Shown here: in pieces, positions 1 to 11,885 of the stretch | How positions within the stretch are numbered: position 1 is the first letter of the stretch | How the letters are laid out: every line of letters starts with the position of its first letter | Assembly: GCA_030549335.1 (NCBI GenBank) | Contig: CM060195.1 | Location: forward strand, 3,211,501-3,275,500 | Direction: 5' to 3' | Source: Pontederia crassipes | Taxonomy: Eukaryota > Streptophyta > Magnoliopsida > Commelinales > Pontederiaceae | Length of the DNA: 64,000 bases | The notes under the pieces: model-generated | Database searches by the model: none | Seen by the model: the letters and a program-made list of their open reading frames with translations, nothing else | What the model was told of the DNA's origin: nothing | Made by a program: the position numbers and the translations under genes

Positions 1-245
1 CTTAGCTTATTTAAATTATTACTTTTTATTGTTATTCACACGAATATAATAATATTATTTATTAATTTGAATATTACTATATTTATATGACCTCCCATGA
101 ACTGTCAATTTTGTTTGCGTCTACCCACAACTTTTGTATTTTTTGCATACCTCCCATAAACTATGTCGCCTTTTCCACTTAGGTCCATCCATAAACTTCT
201 ATTAACTTTTACATCAAATTTTATTATTTTGATTTATGAAATGGC
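1..245. repeat. Direct repeat, copy 1 (partial)
   Basis: The first 245 bases recur almost unchanged at 1478-1722. The shared block covers about 90 bp of AT-rich DNA plus the start of a repeat beginning GACCTCCCATGAACTG. Because the flank is shared as well as the repeat, this looks like a local duplication after the element inserted rather than two independent insertions. The window edge cuts this copy, so its true left end is unknown. Confidence 0.85.
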
Positions 246-1477
246 CAAATTTATTATTTTGATTTATATATTATGCATATATAATTAAATGGAAATGTAG
301 AAGTTGACCTATGGCAATATTTCATTAAGGTTATAAGGCTTAAAATGTTTAAATAATTTTAAGAGTCTATATAATAATTTAATATATTTAGATTATATAT
401 CTTTAAATACATAGAGCATATCAAAATATTAACATATAGCATATATTTTTACAGTGTCACATAGAAATTGAAATAGATAAAATAAAAAAGCAAAATAATA
501 GACATTATTAAAAATATTAAAATAAATAGTATTCACTTACTTCTAAGATATGATGTTGTTAAAATATATATATATCAATTGCTATTTATATTTATATTAT
601 ATCAAAATTAGAAATATATATAATTTGAAAGGAGAAGTCATGGTGCTTCTATGTTGTCATATGTAAATTAATGTAAATAAAATAAAAAAATTAGGTAATA
701 GATGTTAACAAAATAACGAGGTTAAATGAGGCAAAGATAGAGTAAAAAATAATTAAAAATAAAATAGAATGTAATAGATTTTAAAAAATCAAATAAATTT
801 AATTTATTATAACATATTTACATATATAAGTTTCTAAGGTGAGAAAAATGACTAGATAATCTATAAAATTTATATCAAAATAAAATTTCTTATTTTATAA
901 TCAAAATTTTTACATATATAAGTTTCTATGTCCTCCGCGCATCACGTGGATCATCATATTAGTAATAATAATAATAGATGAAGTTTATATTGTTCTTGCG
1001 ATTTTATAATCTTACTACCATTAGCTAATCTCGATCTTACCTTCAAGATCTTAAAATCAGCTTAATTTTAGTCACATGATCTTAAGAATTTATCCAACCT
1101 TATACAATCTCATGTGATTAATATAATTATTTAAATATTAATAAACTATATAATAATTTAAAAATATAGATGAAGTTAAATATACTTTCTTCATTTTTAA
1201 TATGTTTTAATGTAATTTTGCTCAAGAACCAATATAAATATGATTAAGTGAGGTGTAATTTAATATTTAAATTGATAAATTTATCAAAATAATATTTATT
1301 ATATTGAAATATATATTTTTTATCAATAGATAGGCTCTTACAATCCTTGATTTGACCTTACGATCTTCAATATTATGACCCCTCCTATCTTATGTAAGAT
1401 TCAGATCTTGACAACCTTAGTAACGACAAGAATAATAAAAATATATATTAACATTATTATTTCCATAATTAACAATC
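246..1477. other. AT-rich intergenic DNA, nothing recognised
   Basis: Very AT-rich sequence between the two copies of the direct repeat. No conserved coding frame, RNA gene or terminal repeat was recognised. Confidence 0.6.
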
Positions 1478-1722
1478 TTAGCTTATTTAAATTATTATTT
1501 TTTATTGTTATTCACACGAATCTAATAATATTATTTATTAATTTGAATATTACTATATTTATATGACCTCCCATGAACTGTCAACTTTTTTTGCGTCTAC
1601 CCACAACTTTTGTATTTTTTGCATACCTCCCATAAACTATGTCGCTTTTTCTACTTAGGTCTATCCATCAACTTCTATTAACTTTTACGTCAAATTTTAT
1701 TATTTTGATTTATAAAATGACC
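1478..1722. repeat. Direct repeat, copy 2
   Basis: Near-identical to bases 1-245, with only scattered substitutions. In this copy the repeat continues into a complete inverted-repeat element, so the copy at the window start is a truncated duplicate. Confidence 0.85.
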
Positions 1723-1955
1723 AAATTACCCTCACGCTGTACAAATAAGCGAGCTCCCCATTTTCTTTGTTAACCTAGATGCATGAGGGCAAATGGGTCA
1801 TTTCATAAATTAAAATAATAAAAATTAATGAAAAATTTAACAGAGATTGACAAATGGACCTAAGTGAAAAAAGTGACATAATTTAGAGGAGGTAAGAGAA
1901 TACGAAAGTCATGGGCAGACGCGAAAAAAATTCATAGTTCAAAGGAGGTAAGAGA
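1560..1955. mobile_element. Long-inverted-repeat MITE (foldback / MULE-like)
   Basis: The left arm (about 1565-1740, starting GACCTCCCATGAACTG) is the diverged reverse complement of the right arm (about 1785-1950, ending CAAAGGAGGTAAGAG). Shared inverted blocks include the 'cttaggtccat' and 'gcgtctgccca' segments. There is no coding sequence. Arms of about 170 bp with a short centre fit foldback or MULE-type miniature elements. I found no clean target duplication, so the superfamily is inferred only. Confidence 0.65.
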
Positions 1956-4559
1956 AAAAAAATCCTATTTATTATCATTATTTATATTTTAAAATAGATA
2001 AAATATTTATAATTAATTTACTTAATTAAATTTTTTTGAATTTTATTTGAGTTTTAGTTGGATTATATGAACTTTAACTTAACATTAGTGATAAAGGATA
2101 TTTGAGTAAAAATTATAAGTTACTTGATAATCTTTTATTATAAGTGAATAATGTTATTTGAATTGTTGAAGAGATTATTTGTAGATGTTAAATAAGGTAA
2201 TTCACATTGTTACTAATTTAATAAGGCATAATATTTTTGTTAGGTAATGTATATTGCTAGGTAATATAAAAAATAATGTAATAAATTATTTATCTAATTT
2301 ATTATTGTTATTGTAACTATCAATCTCCGTCACCTAAACTAGCAAGATTATTATTATTTTTATATTTTTTGCATTACTTTATTTTGGACTAATGAGAATT
2401 TAGACTCTCTTCTTATGTGTAAATTAAATAATCTAAGTCAAGTGTGATACACAAATAAATAAATAAATAATTGTCAAAAGAGACACATCAAATTTACATA
2501 AAAATGCTTTAATAACAAAGTCACCAAGCAATCAAATAATAATATAACTATTTAAAGAATAGAATATAATCTCTTTCAGATTTCATCCGAATTAGAATAA
2601 TAATTCAATAAAATAAATAAATTTTCTCTAAAAATATTAAAATAATATGTAAGAATAATATCATCTAGCTAATATAATTCTTTGTGATTGTAGTATTAAG
2701 AAAGCATTGAGAGATCCTGGAATCTAATTTTATTCCTAACATTTTTCCTAAAGAAAAAAAAAACTATCTTTTTTTCAATTTATTTTCTTTTCTCCAGTGC
2801 AATGGAAAAGAAAATTCTTCTCCTTGATTTGGTCACGAGTCACTACAACACAGCCCAAGAAGAAACCCTTTACGTTTCTTCTTGTGTCTAGTCATTTTGT
2901 TCATCCAAGTGAGAAGCTAATAGGCAAATTCCTAATTAGATTTTAACTAATATAATATTTAATGCTTTTAATGGGTTAGAGATTCCAAAAGCCCAATAAA
3001 TTTCCCCTTCAACTCATGAGAAGGAGATCCTTCATTGTTTGATTTTCATGTCATTAATCCTATAGATCATTCCAACTTTCTTCTTAGATTTGTCTTTCTC
3101 AAAGAGTAATCGTCGAATATTCAATGGAAGCAAGAGACAAAGACAGTAAACTTCTTGCTCCCTTTGTACATTATCTTCCACATATGCATCATTTGTGTCC
3201 ACATTTGGTGTATAATTTTTAAGTTCAGTTTGTTACTTTGTTTCTTTGATTTATTGAATTTTGTCAAAGTTTAAATATGTGGAACACCTATGTTTTTGAT
3301 ATTTTTTTCTTTAAATCTTATAATTTATATTTAGAATTTGCATCTCCACTCTTGAGCCTTATTATCTATTTACGTCCATATTTGTTTTGCATTTGTGCAT
3401 AAGCTCTATAACTGAAAATCTTCAATTGAGTAGAAAATATTCTTATATGTTCACACTTTTTAGGAATATCCTAATTCAGATGGAAATTTATTAATTAGGT
3501 AATACGTCAGTCACTCCAAAAAATCTTCAACAAATTAGTCGTCCTCAATATACATTTGGCTCTATCCAAAATAATTTTGTTCATTTTTTCAATAACATTA
3601 TTATGCTATGAAAATTCAATTATTGTCTTTTCGTGTTTGATGCCATATTTTGTGTAATACTTCGAGACAGATATTTGTAGGACGACAAGGCACCAAGAGG
3701 GGGTAAATTGGTGTTTAAATCGAAAATATCGATTTTATTAGAATCGTCATGGAAGCTTAAAATCCATTCATTGATATTTAAATCAACACAATAACAATTA
3801 AATCACATGCATAATAGAATAAAAAAGAGAGGAAGAGAGAAACATAAACACAAGATGCACAGTGATTTGTTGACGAGGTTTGTCCACATCTTGACCGACG
3901 TCTCCGCTCTGACATTGAGACCATCAGATATTCCACTAACACCATTCCTTCGTTCGAAATGGAACAAGGAAAAAATCCTATACAACTCTTGCCTTTTCTC
4001 ATTTTCAAAATGTAAGACACACCTCTTTCACTCATCTTTTCTTCGCTCAAGAGATAAGATACAACCTCTTTTCACTTAGGAGCTAAACAACTATTACAAT
4101 ACCACAAAAACACTCCACAATTTCTCTTTTAAAATTTGGAACCACACACAAAGAGTAGGAGAGAAAGAAATGAGAGATTTGCAATTTTGAGCTCAAAATG
4201 ATTTCTTGAATGAACACAAGTGTTTGCTTATCTTTTTTTAAAAGAAGTCTTAGCCTTCTTGATGTGTTTTGGACCCCTTTTATAGCCTCCAATCTTTTTC
4301 TAGTCATTGGTATTCAAACTAGCCGTTATGTACTTTTTTTGCACTAAAACGGACGTCCGTTTTGAGTTTCAAGCGTCCGTTTTAGAACTAGCAGTTGAAA
4401 TATAGCCTTTACAGACAACTTTCGGGCGTTCGTTTGAGTTTCAGTCAACCTTTATAAAAATTCTGCTCTAACATTTTCGGGCATATGTTTTTATCTTTAG
4501 CAGTCGACCTAAATATTTTCGGTCGCTCATTTTGTCATCAATAGTCTGATAGACCTGCA
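1956..4559. other. AT-rich intergenic DNA
   Basis: No gene was recognised. Around 3670-3780 a block reading 'caccaagagggggtaaattgg' resembles wording often seen in plant LTR-element leaders, and 4340-4560 repeats ACGGACGTCCGTTTT-like words several times. Both are suggestive of old retroelement sequence but not assignable. Short open frames here are not conserved-looking. Confidence 0.4.
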
Positions 4560-5480
4560 CTTTTTTATACATAACATTTTGCACAGTTATCCAAATTAGA
4601 CGATTTTTTATTATATGGAAAGATAATAGAATGCGTTACAATTTTCTATTATCATTCATCCAAATTCCAATGAAATCATAGTCAAATATTCAATCAAATT
4701 TTAGTGCATAAAATTGTCAATTTCAAATTAAACTTTTTAAACACTCTTTTATACATAACCTTTCATAAATTTAAATGAGATTATTTTTTATTTTATGGAA
4801 AGTTAATAGAATCCTCTATAATTTTATATTCATCATTCATTCAAAATCTAATGAGATCATAGTCAAATATTAATTCAAAATTCAGTATACAAAGTTGTCT
4901 ATTTCAAATGAAAAATTGTATACATTTACTCTTTTATACATAACTTTTCATATCAGTATCCAAATGAGATGATATTTAATTCTATGAAAAGCTAACAACT
5001 TTATTACTTTATTCTTAATCAAATATTAAATGCAAGTTCACCACATAATAATATCAACTTCAAATAGAACATGTCGACCTTCACTTTTTTTGGCATAATA
5101 TTTTATATGATTATCCAAATGAGATGATTCTTAATTTTATGAAAAGATAAGAGAATTATATATAATTTTATACTAATCTTTTTATCCAAATATCATGATA
5201 GAATACTCAAATATTAAGTGCAAATTTAGTACATAAAAAATATCAACTTCAATTTGAACTTTCCGAGATTCACTTGTTTAAACATAACTTTTTACGTGAT
5301 TGTCTCAATTAGGTGATTCTTAATTCTCTACAAAGATAAGAAAGTTATCTATAATTTTTATATTCAACTCTTAATGTAACTCATTTCTATTTACAAATAT
5401 TAATCGAAAGTTTAATGCATGAAATAATTCATTTCTATTTAAAATTTTTTTCGACATTTTAAATATAACTCCATTCTTTT
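4560..5480 (+). repeat. Diverged ~180-bp tandem repeat array
   Basis: A unit beginning TATACATAAC, continuing through 'atccaaatgagatgat', 'tatggaaag', 'tataattttat', 'catagtcaaatatt' and ending before the next TATACATAAC, recurs about five times. Unit starts lie near 4567, 4749, 4933, 5084, 5280 and 5460, so the spacing is about 155-195 bp. The copies are strongly diverged. The period is in the range of plant satellite monomers, but the array is short and could also be internal repetition of a retroelement LTR. Confidence 0.7.
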
Positions 5481-7199
5481 CGGATTTGTATAATCAACAT
5501 ATAATTATATGGGGAATAAAAATTTTACTCCAACAATATTCACTATCATTATCCATGCAAAGACACTTCATATGCTTTCATGTATCCTTTTTCATAACGA
5601 CATAAAAAATTTGAAAAATATGAAATACCTCATCTTTTAACTTCATAAAATAAACTCATAATTTTTGTGAAGCGTCATCGATAAAAATAACAAAATTACT
5701 ACTGTCACATAAAAAATTATCTTAATGGGTTTGCACATTAGAATACACCAATTATAATTTTTCTAGAACTATACAAAAAGATACTCTACATTGTTTACCA
5801 AATAGAGTATTTAGAAATTTACATTTAGCGAGAATGATGTGGGAATTCTTCGTGAGAACCTACATTTTTTTCTCACATATGTCTCAATCTTTTCTACCAT
5901 AAATCTCGTGAAACTTCTTCCTTTATTACATTAATTAAATTTTCAATTAAATTCATTTGTGTTTTATAGAAGACTTTGATAATTTTCCTTTAACAAAATT
6001 CATGTATCCTTTAATTATTTTTCACTTTCTATCACACATGAGGACACAGTAGTCATCTTAACTAAAATATCAAGGAAACATCAGTTTGAAATGCAAATAT
6101 GATGTGTCTGACATCCTTCAAAATTAACCGACAACTAATATATGTTCATATGCATATATATCTAATTTTTATATAATCTTATACTATGTTTTATTGCTCA
6201 TAATCATTGTGCAAAATGATCAATTCCATATACACCAATTTTTCCTTTAATAAAGTTTTATGACGTGAAGCCCTTAAATCAATTATTCACTTAATATGAA
6301 AGTCTATGACATTAAATATGAAATTATCATCTAATATCAATGCTATTGTATTATGATCATGCATATTTATGATTCTTATCATTCTATTATAATTTTTAGT
6401 CTCTATAATTTCTCTTAATATGTCATTCCTTACCAAAGTGATAACTTATAAATTAAATAATCTAGGCCAAGTGAGATGCACAAATTTGGTGATGATACCA
6501 ATTTTATTCTTTTTCAAAGCTTCATCTCCTTCATCCATGGTGATGACATCAATTTTTGCTCATTGGCGACTTCTTGATCGTCGTTATTGTTTTCGATGTT
6601 TCATTGGTTCTCGGAGCTTTGTTTATGTTTGTTCGCTGATCGAGTTTTTCCTTGTCGGTTGTTGGAGTCTCGTCCCCTCTTTTACAACGGTGATAGTTGT
6701 CCATTTCGAAGCTTCATCTTTGGTTAACCGAGTCGTTATCAATGTTGGTTCGACTTTTGTCAGTGATTCTTGGAGGTTAGAAGGTTGTCGAATGGAACCA
6801 TTGTTGTCTACCACTTCTTTGAATATGTTTGTCGACTTCTCGTCGCTTTTCTTCTATCGTCTCCAGTTGCTTTGTCGCTTGGCGTTGATCGTCTCTAGTT
6901 GCTATTCAACTTTTTTCTTTTAGTTTGACAATTTCTCATCTCTATTTCTTCATTATTAGTGATTGATCATTTTTTATGGTCATCTTCATTTGTTCTTTTG
7001 TTACTTAGTTTGCCAATTGCTCTGCTCTTTCTTCTACAGTGGTCGTCATCCATGTGTTCGACGAAAAGTGACTTCATGTTGACGACGAATTTTCTTCTTT
7101 AGGAGCTCATTGGCGAAATTGTCATTATTGTATTCGTTCACTTTCTTCCAGTGAACTATCGAAGCTTCTTTCAGCTCCGCTTATTGTGTCTGAATTGTG
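5481..7199. other. AT-rich DNA then T-rich low-similarity stretch
   Basis: 5481-6400 is AT-rich with nothing recognised. 6420-7140 is T/C-rich on this strand and carries an open frame of 167 codons, but its product is low-complexity and matches no family I know. The opposite strand has fragments with charged, gag-like composition, so antisense retroelement remains are possible. I do not call a gene. Confidence 0.35.
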
Positions 7200-7467
7200 T
7201 TGCGTATTGTGACATTTTCTTGGTGGCCAAGCCCTTGGGAAGCGGAATCGATGATACAATCCGCGCGACGCTAAAAAGCATACTGTTCACAAGTTGGAGG
7301 CTAGCTCGTCATCGAGCCGAACTAATTCATTTGGTCAACTCGCGTCGCGTACCTAGCATTGGTAGATGAGGTTCCCAACAAGTATTTTCTGCATCCGTAG
7401 GGATTCAAACTCGAGACCTGCTTAAGCGAGGAGCCGCTTACCACTCCACCCTAACCCTTGTTTATAC
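7200..7467 (-). mobile_element. Probable tRNA-derived SINE
   Basis: Read on the minus strand from about 7467, the head contains an A-box-like GTGGAGTGGTAAGC and, about 30 bp later, a B-box-like CGAGTTTGAATCCC, the spacing of an RNA polymerase III internal promoter. A body of about 200 bp follows. The 8-mer GAATTGTG occurs on both sides (7192-7199 and 7468-7475) and may be a target duplication. No clear poly-A tail was seen, so the family and 3' end are uncertain. Confidence 0.45.
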
Positions 7468-7828
7468 GAATTGTGACCTTTGATCTTCATCGTTTATCTT
7501 CTTTTTTATGCTGGTCGAGCTACTCATGACTTTTCTTTGTTTACCGTCATCTAACATGTTTCTTCATCTTCATCTCTCTATTTTCCATCTACTCATAGTT
7601 TCTTTGATTGTTGTTCTTATCTTCTCCTTCTACCTATCCAGTCTGTTTGCGGCAAGCGGCGATCGACATTTGAGTTAAAGCTCTCTTCAACTCGGCGCTC
7701 TGATTTCTCCTCTGAGTCAACTCATCTTCAATTTCATCTCTGGCATTTGCAACATCGTCAGCATCCAACGGATCTGCTTCTTCTCACCATCGATGCCATA
7801 ACCACTATAAGTTGTCATTTTTCAGCTT
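7468..7828. other. Intergenic sequence left of the nested retrotransposons
   Basis: C/T-rich sequence with no recognisable gene between the probable SINE and the target duplication of the copia element. Confidence 0.4.
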
Positions 7829-7833
7829 CTTCT

Positions 7834-8020
7834 AATTAAAATAGAAGAATGTATTATATTATAAACTCTGTATCTTTTAGTTATGTACATAAGCTTTTAT
7901 AGTATTGAATGACAGTTACAATTCCTTAATCTATGGGATGATAAGTGCAGTAAAATAAGCCATTGGACTCGGTAATGGAAGACTGAGTAATATGCTGGTA
8001 ACTGAAGACTTTGTCTAATA
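7834..8020 (-). repeat. 3' LTR of copia B
   Basis: Matches the right-hand LTR across blocks such as 'ttagttatgtacataagc' and 'gaagactttgtctaata'. It is preceded (on the minus strand) by a purine-rich GAGTGAGGG tract, the expected polypurine site. Confidence 0.9.
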
Positions 8021-8197
8021 CCCTCACTCAAATTCTACCAGGTCGAGAGAGCAAGAAGAGTTTACCACAAATGAAGCAAAAACGGAGAGCTAACAATGGC
8101 TCGGTCATGATGTCTATGAGCTAATCTTTGGTAGAGAGATAGCACACATGTAGGTGACGACCAACGACCTCATCACTGACAAATTGGAAGTCTACCT

Positions 8198-8720
8198 CTA
8201 TGTGTTTTTCCGAGCGTGGAAAACCGGGTTGGATGTTAAGTATGTAGCACCGATGTTGTCACACCATAGAATTAGAATATTAGGTGGAAGGCAACAGATC
8301 TCTTTAAGTAGTGAATGTAGCCAAATCAGTTCAACAGTAGTATTGACAATTGCTTTGTACTCGGACTCGGTGGAGGTTCGAGAAATAATTTTATGTTTCT
8401 TCGCAGACCAAGATATTAGATTAGGTCCCAAGTAAATAGCAAAACCATCACCAGACTTGTGATTAATAGCACAACCAACCAAATCTGTATCTGAGAAGGC
8501 TTGAAGCTGCAGAGTGGAGGATCGAGAGATGAGCAGGCCAAGGTCGGTGGTGGACTTCAAATAGCGTAATATTCATTTTACCGCATGCCAGTGATCAACT
8601 ATGGATGAATGCATGAATTGAGACACAATGTTTGATTGCGCAGGCAAGATTGGGCCTCGTTAAGGTTATTGAAGAGAGCTAACTGTTTGGCAATATAACT
8701 TTGCATCTGAAATGTTTCTC
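8198..8720 (-). pseudogene. Copia B RNase H and end of reverse transcriptase (remnant)
   Basis: The minus-strand translation reads like a copia C-terminus: LYCQTVSSLQ, then IVDHWHAVK, LRYLKSTTDLGLL, FSDTDLVGCAINHKS, and the RNase H region ESEYKAIVNTTVELIWL with a DNIGATYL block. These correspond to the reverse-transcriptase thumb and the RNase H domain of Ty1/copia pol. Stops interrupt it near 8565-8660. The other part of the enzyme lies at 15161-15700, beyond the inserted element. Confidence 0.88.
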
Positions 8721-9904
8721 TTGAGAGATGATGTAATACTCCGATATTTTTTTTTTGTCTGTCCAGAAAGCTATCTCGGCGACGCCACTCAATTCACTTT
8801 TTTTTATTTTGACTGGTCAACACACTGACTTACATAAGCGGAAGACTAAACACAATAATTCTTAAAATATGCGAAAGCTATTTACATAATATCTAATGAC
8901 TTGTGGGTTATGGGCCTATAATTATTCAATAGGAGACTCTATCAATGTTCATATCCAATGTGCAAATCACTTGTCAGAGGAGCCACCAACCGTCTCACCA
9001 TCGCCATCACCATCATTTATACGCACTACAAGAAAACAAGACTTCTGTGACACAAAATATCATCACAGAAAATATACTTTCTGTCACTGATAGTTTTTTT
9101 GTGATAAGTCTGTGATGAATAATTTCTATCACTGAATTTTGACCCACAGATAGTCTTGTGACGAAATGACTTTCATCACAAAAATATTTATGACGATTCA
9201 CACCATCACAATATAAAAAGAAATCGTCAAAAAATTATAAATAAATAAAATGAGAAAGAAAATAAATCCGTCATAATTGTGACAATTATGTGATGTACTT
9301 TTGAAGAAATATTTGTGACGAATATTTATTATAATAAATATATGACGGATTTATCATGGTAATTTGTGACAATATTATGATGAAAAATTATTGTGACAAA
9401 CTTGTGATGATTTTTATTCTTGAAATTTATGACAATTCTTTGCTCTAACAAAATTGCGACAAATCTTTATAACAATTCAATAACTAGCTTTGTGGTGAAA
9501 TTATGACATTTTTTTTTACAATTCAATATCATTTTGTTCAAATATATATAGTTCAAAGCATTGATTATACTCTAAAAGACACTAAAAGATAGATTCACCA
9601 TAAAAGACATTGAGAAAAGTATTTATGAATACATCACATTAATAAAGTAAAATTTAAAACCACAAGAAGATGATTGACTATTTTCTTGTTGAGTCATCTA
9701 TAATACAATTGCACATATGTGTTCTTCCATTTGGGCATTTGCTTTTTGAAGACATTCACCTAACTCTTATTGAAACTCTTGTCACACTTCTCACGCACTT
9801 CTTCTCATATATGTTGTGAATCACTATCACTTGCCACATTCAATGAAAGGTCACCAACACACTTTCATTTAACTGAACCAAGGTTGTTCAGCAATGGTTC
9901 GACT

Positions 9905-10050
9905 CAGGCTCCTGCACACGAGGGCACTGCCAGAGACCCCTGAGGTCGCTGGCGGTGCCCTGCGCACACTCAGGGCTCGTCTAGGGCACTAGTGCGCGCA
10001 AGGGCCCTACCAAGAGCCTTGCTTGCGCGTAGGGCATCACCGGCGAGTTC
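9905..10050. repeat. GC-rich short repeats inside the CACTA element (left)
   Basis: Reiterated words such as GCACACGAGGGCACTGCC, GCGCACACTCAGGG and GCGCGCAAGGGCC at roughly 30-bp spacing, far more GC-rich than the surroundings. A related block lies near the other end (11655-11880). Confidence 0.6.
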
Positions 10051-10239
10051 TCTATCCAATAGTCTCCAACATTAAACCAACTGCTCATTAACATGTTTAA
10101 AAGAAGATTCAACATGGAAAGCAATTAGATGCCCAAGACATTGGAATGAGACTATAAATTAGAAATTTCATGCGAAGAAAAGAAAATCCATAATCTTGTT
10201 CATAAGGAATATCAATTTTAAGAGAAAACTCGAATCTGC

Positions 10240-10860
10240 TTCAACTAAAAAGGTATACCTTTCCTTGAATTGATGAACAAACTGTTGATGCTAATTGAAT
10301 TCCAGCTCCCATCCAAACAAGTGGTCCCATCCTTGCATAAGCTGTTTGTAATGCAGGAAGACCTGATTCAAGGCCATAGCTCTCAATGTCTACTGCAAGA
10401 GCAGCAACTAACCAACCCCTTAGTGCATCCTCCCCAAAAGCAATCTCCTCAAGCATCAAAGTGGTGGTGTCTTTTTTCTCCTAATGAGAAATTTGTCCTT
10501 CGGGAATATTTCTCTAAGTTCCCAGAGCATTGAAGGCTGCTTCACAAATTTTCGAATTGATTGTCCAATCATAACATTTCCAACTTCTATTACTCAATCG
10601 GTGAAGAGAAGACTCTCTCTGTACCTTATATCAGATGGGCTTGAAATCTTTCCAGACTGATCTTGATGCAAGAATAAGGATCATCAAATTGTGAACTAGT
10701 AATGTAAAGCGGAAAATGTATAATAAATTCACCTTAAGATAATCTGCTATAATCAGAGCAGTTTGTTGAGGATTAAGTGTGTTAATAGGAGCTCCTTGCA
10801 TCTCTTGTACCACAGCATATATATGTACAACTAAAAGGAGAGGTGCCACTATCAACTGCA
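10240..10860 (-). pseudogene. Captured host gene fragment in the CACTA element
   Basis: On the minus strand three exon-like blocks have correct splice borders or continuous coding character. Block 1, 10855-10733 (123 bp, TGCAG acceptor and AAG/GTGAAT donor), encodes IVAPLLLVVHIYAVVQEMQG and NPQQTALIIADYLK. Block 2, near 10660-10628, encodes SGKISSPSDIR before a GT donor. Block 3, about 10580-10260, encodes GNVMIGQSIRKFVKQPSML, then, after a frameshift at about 10460, MLEEIAFGEDALRGWLVAAL and a Gly/Ala-rich hydrophobic continuation. The hydrophobic, well-ordered composition looks like a real membrane or plastid protein, but I do not recognise the family. The frameshift and lack of a start indicate a non-functional captured piece. 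Confidence 0.6.
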
Positions 10861-11654
10861 AGGGATCAAGTTATAAATCAATGTTTTTTAAACAGAAACT
10901 GATTTATCATACCAAAATTAGTAGACATTAAATGCATAAGAGTTAAATTCTTAAGGAAACTTCAGAAGAAATTCCTAGCATAACTGGCACTCCCATGTGA
11001 ACTTTAAAAGCAAGAAAAGCAAGTTATGTTGCATTCCAAGACTAAATATCTGCTTATCTATCAAGCTTCTTCATTTCAGGATCAAGTATCAGTTTGAGGG
11101 AGTCGTATCAATGAAGTTGTTCCACTGGTGAAGAAGACATTGCAGGTTTCACTGATGAAAATACTCTCCTTGCAAAAGCATGGGTAAGGTTGCATGCATA
11201 TGTTCTTTTTTGGCTATGCTGCTATCCAGAGAATGTTCAGAAGTCTCCCCTTTCACACTTTATCCAACTTTTAGAATGACATTGCTGATTATGATTTTTG
11301 GATTGAACAACGTGATCTCTGACTCTTTACCCTCAAAAAATAAATGGAAAGCTAACCATGCCCTGCCACAAGAAACATGCTCTAATGGTTATGAAAAATT
11401 TCTTAACTGACGATGCACCACAGAGGAGGAAATCTGAGAACTCAATCTTTGTATGCTACTGAGATAGGTGTGTACACATTGTACCTAAGCCCCTACAGTA
11501 ATTCTTTTCTGAAAGTTGTTCCTGTAACATTTGTAATGATAATATGTTGAAAAATAATCATAGTTAATATAGTCACAATCAACCAAAAGACAAGGTGATG
11601 CCTTTCCCTATGAAGAGAATAGAATAGATAGACAAGTAACATTTTATATCTTGA

Positions 11655-11885
11655 GGCATCCTGCACTGCACATAGGGGTCGTCTCAGGCCCCTGCTCCCG
11701 AAGGCACCCTGTGTGCGTGCAGGGTGTCGCCATTGACCCTGTGCATGTGTAGGGGAATCGCAGGACCCCTGCGATGTGCACAGGGGTTGCTGGTGGCGAC
11801 CTTGGTGCACGCAGGGGCCTTGTAGATGCCATGCGCGCGTAAAGGTCGCTGTCGGCGCCTGTGCGCGTGCAGCCGTCAAGACGAT
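11655..11885. repeat. GC-rich short repeats inside the CACTA element (right)
   Basis: Reiterated GTGTGCGTGCAGGG, GTGCATGTGTAGGGG, ATGTGCACAGGGG and GTGCACGCAGGGGCC words at about 30-40 bp spacing. They are related to the block at 9905-10050 and produce open frames that should not be read as genes. Confidence 0.65.

Noticed and set aside
6420..6923. 167-codon frame on the + strand
   Set aside because: Low-complexity Ser/Phe/Arg/Cys-rich product with no recognisable family; possibly antisense to decayed retroelement.
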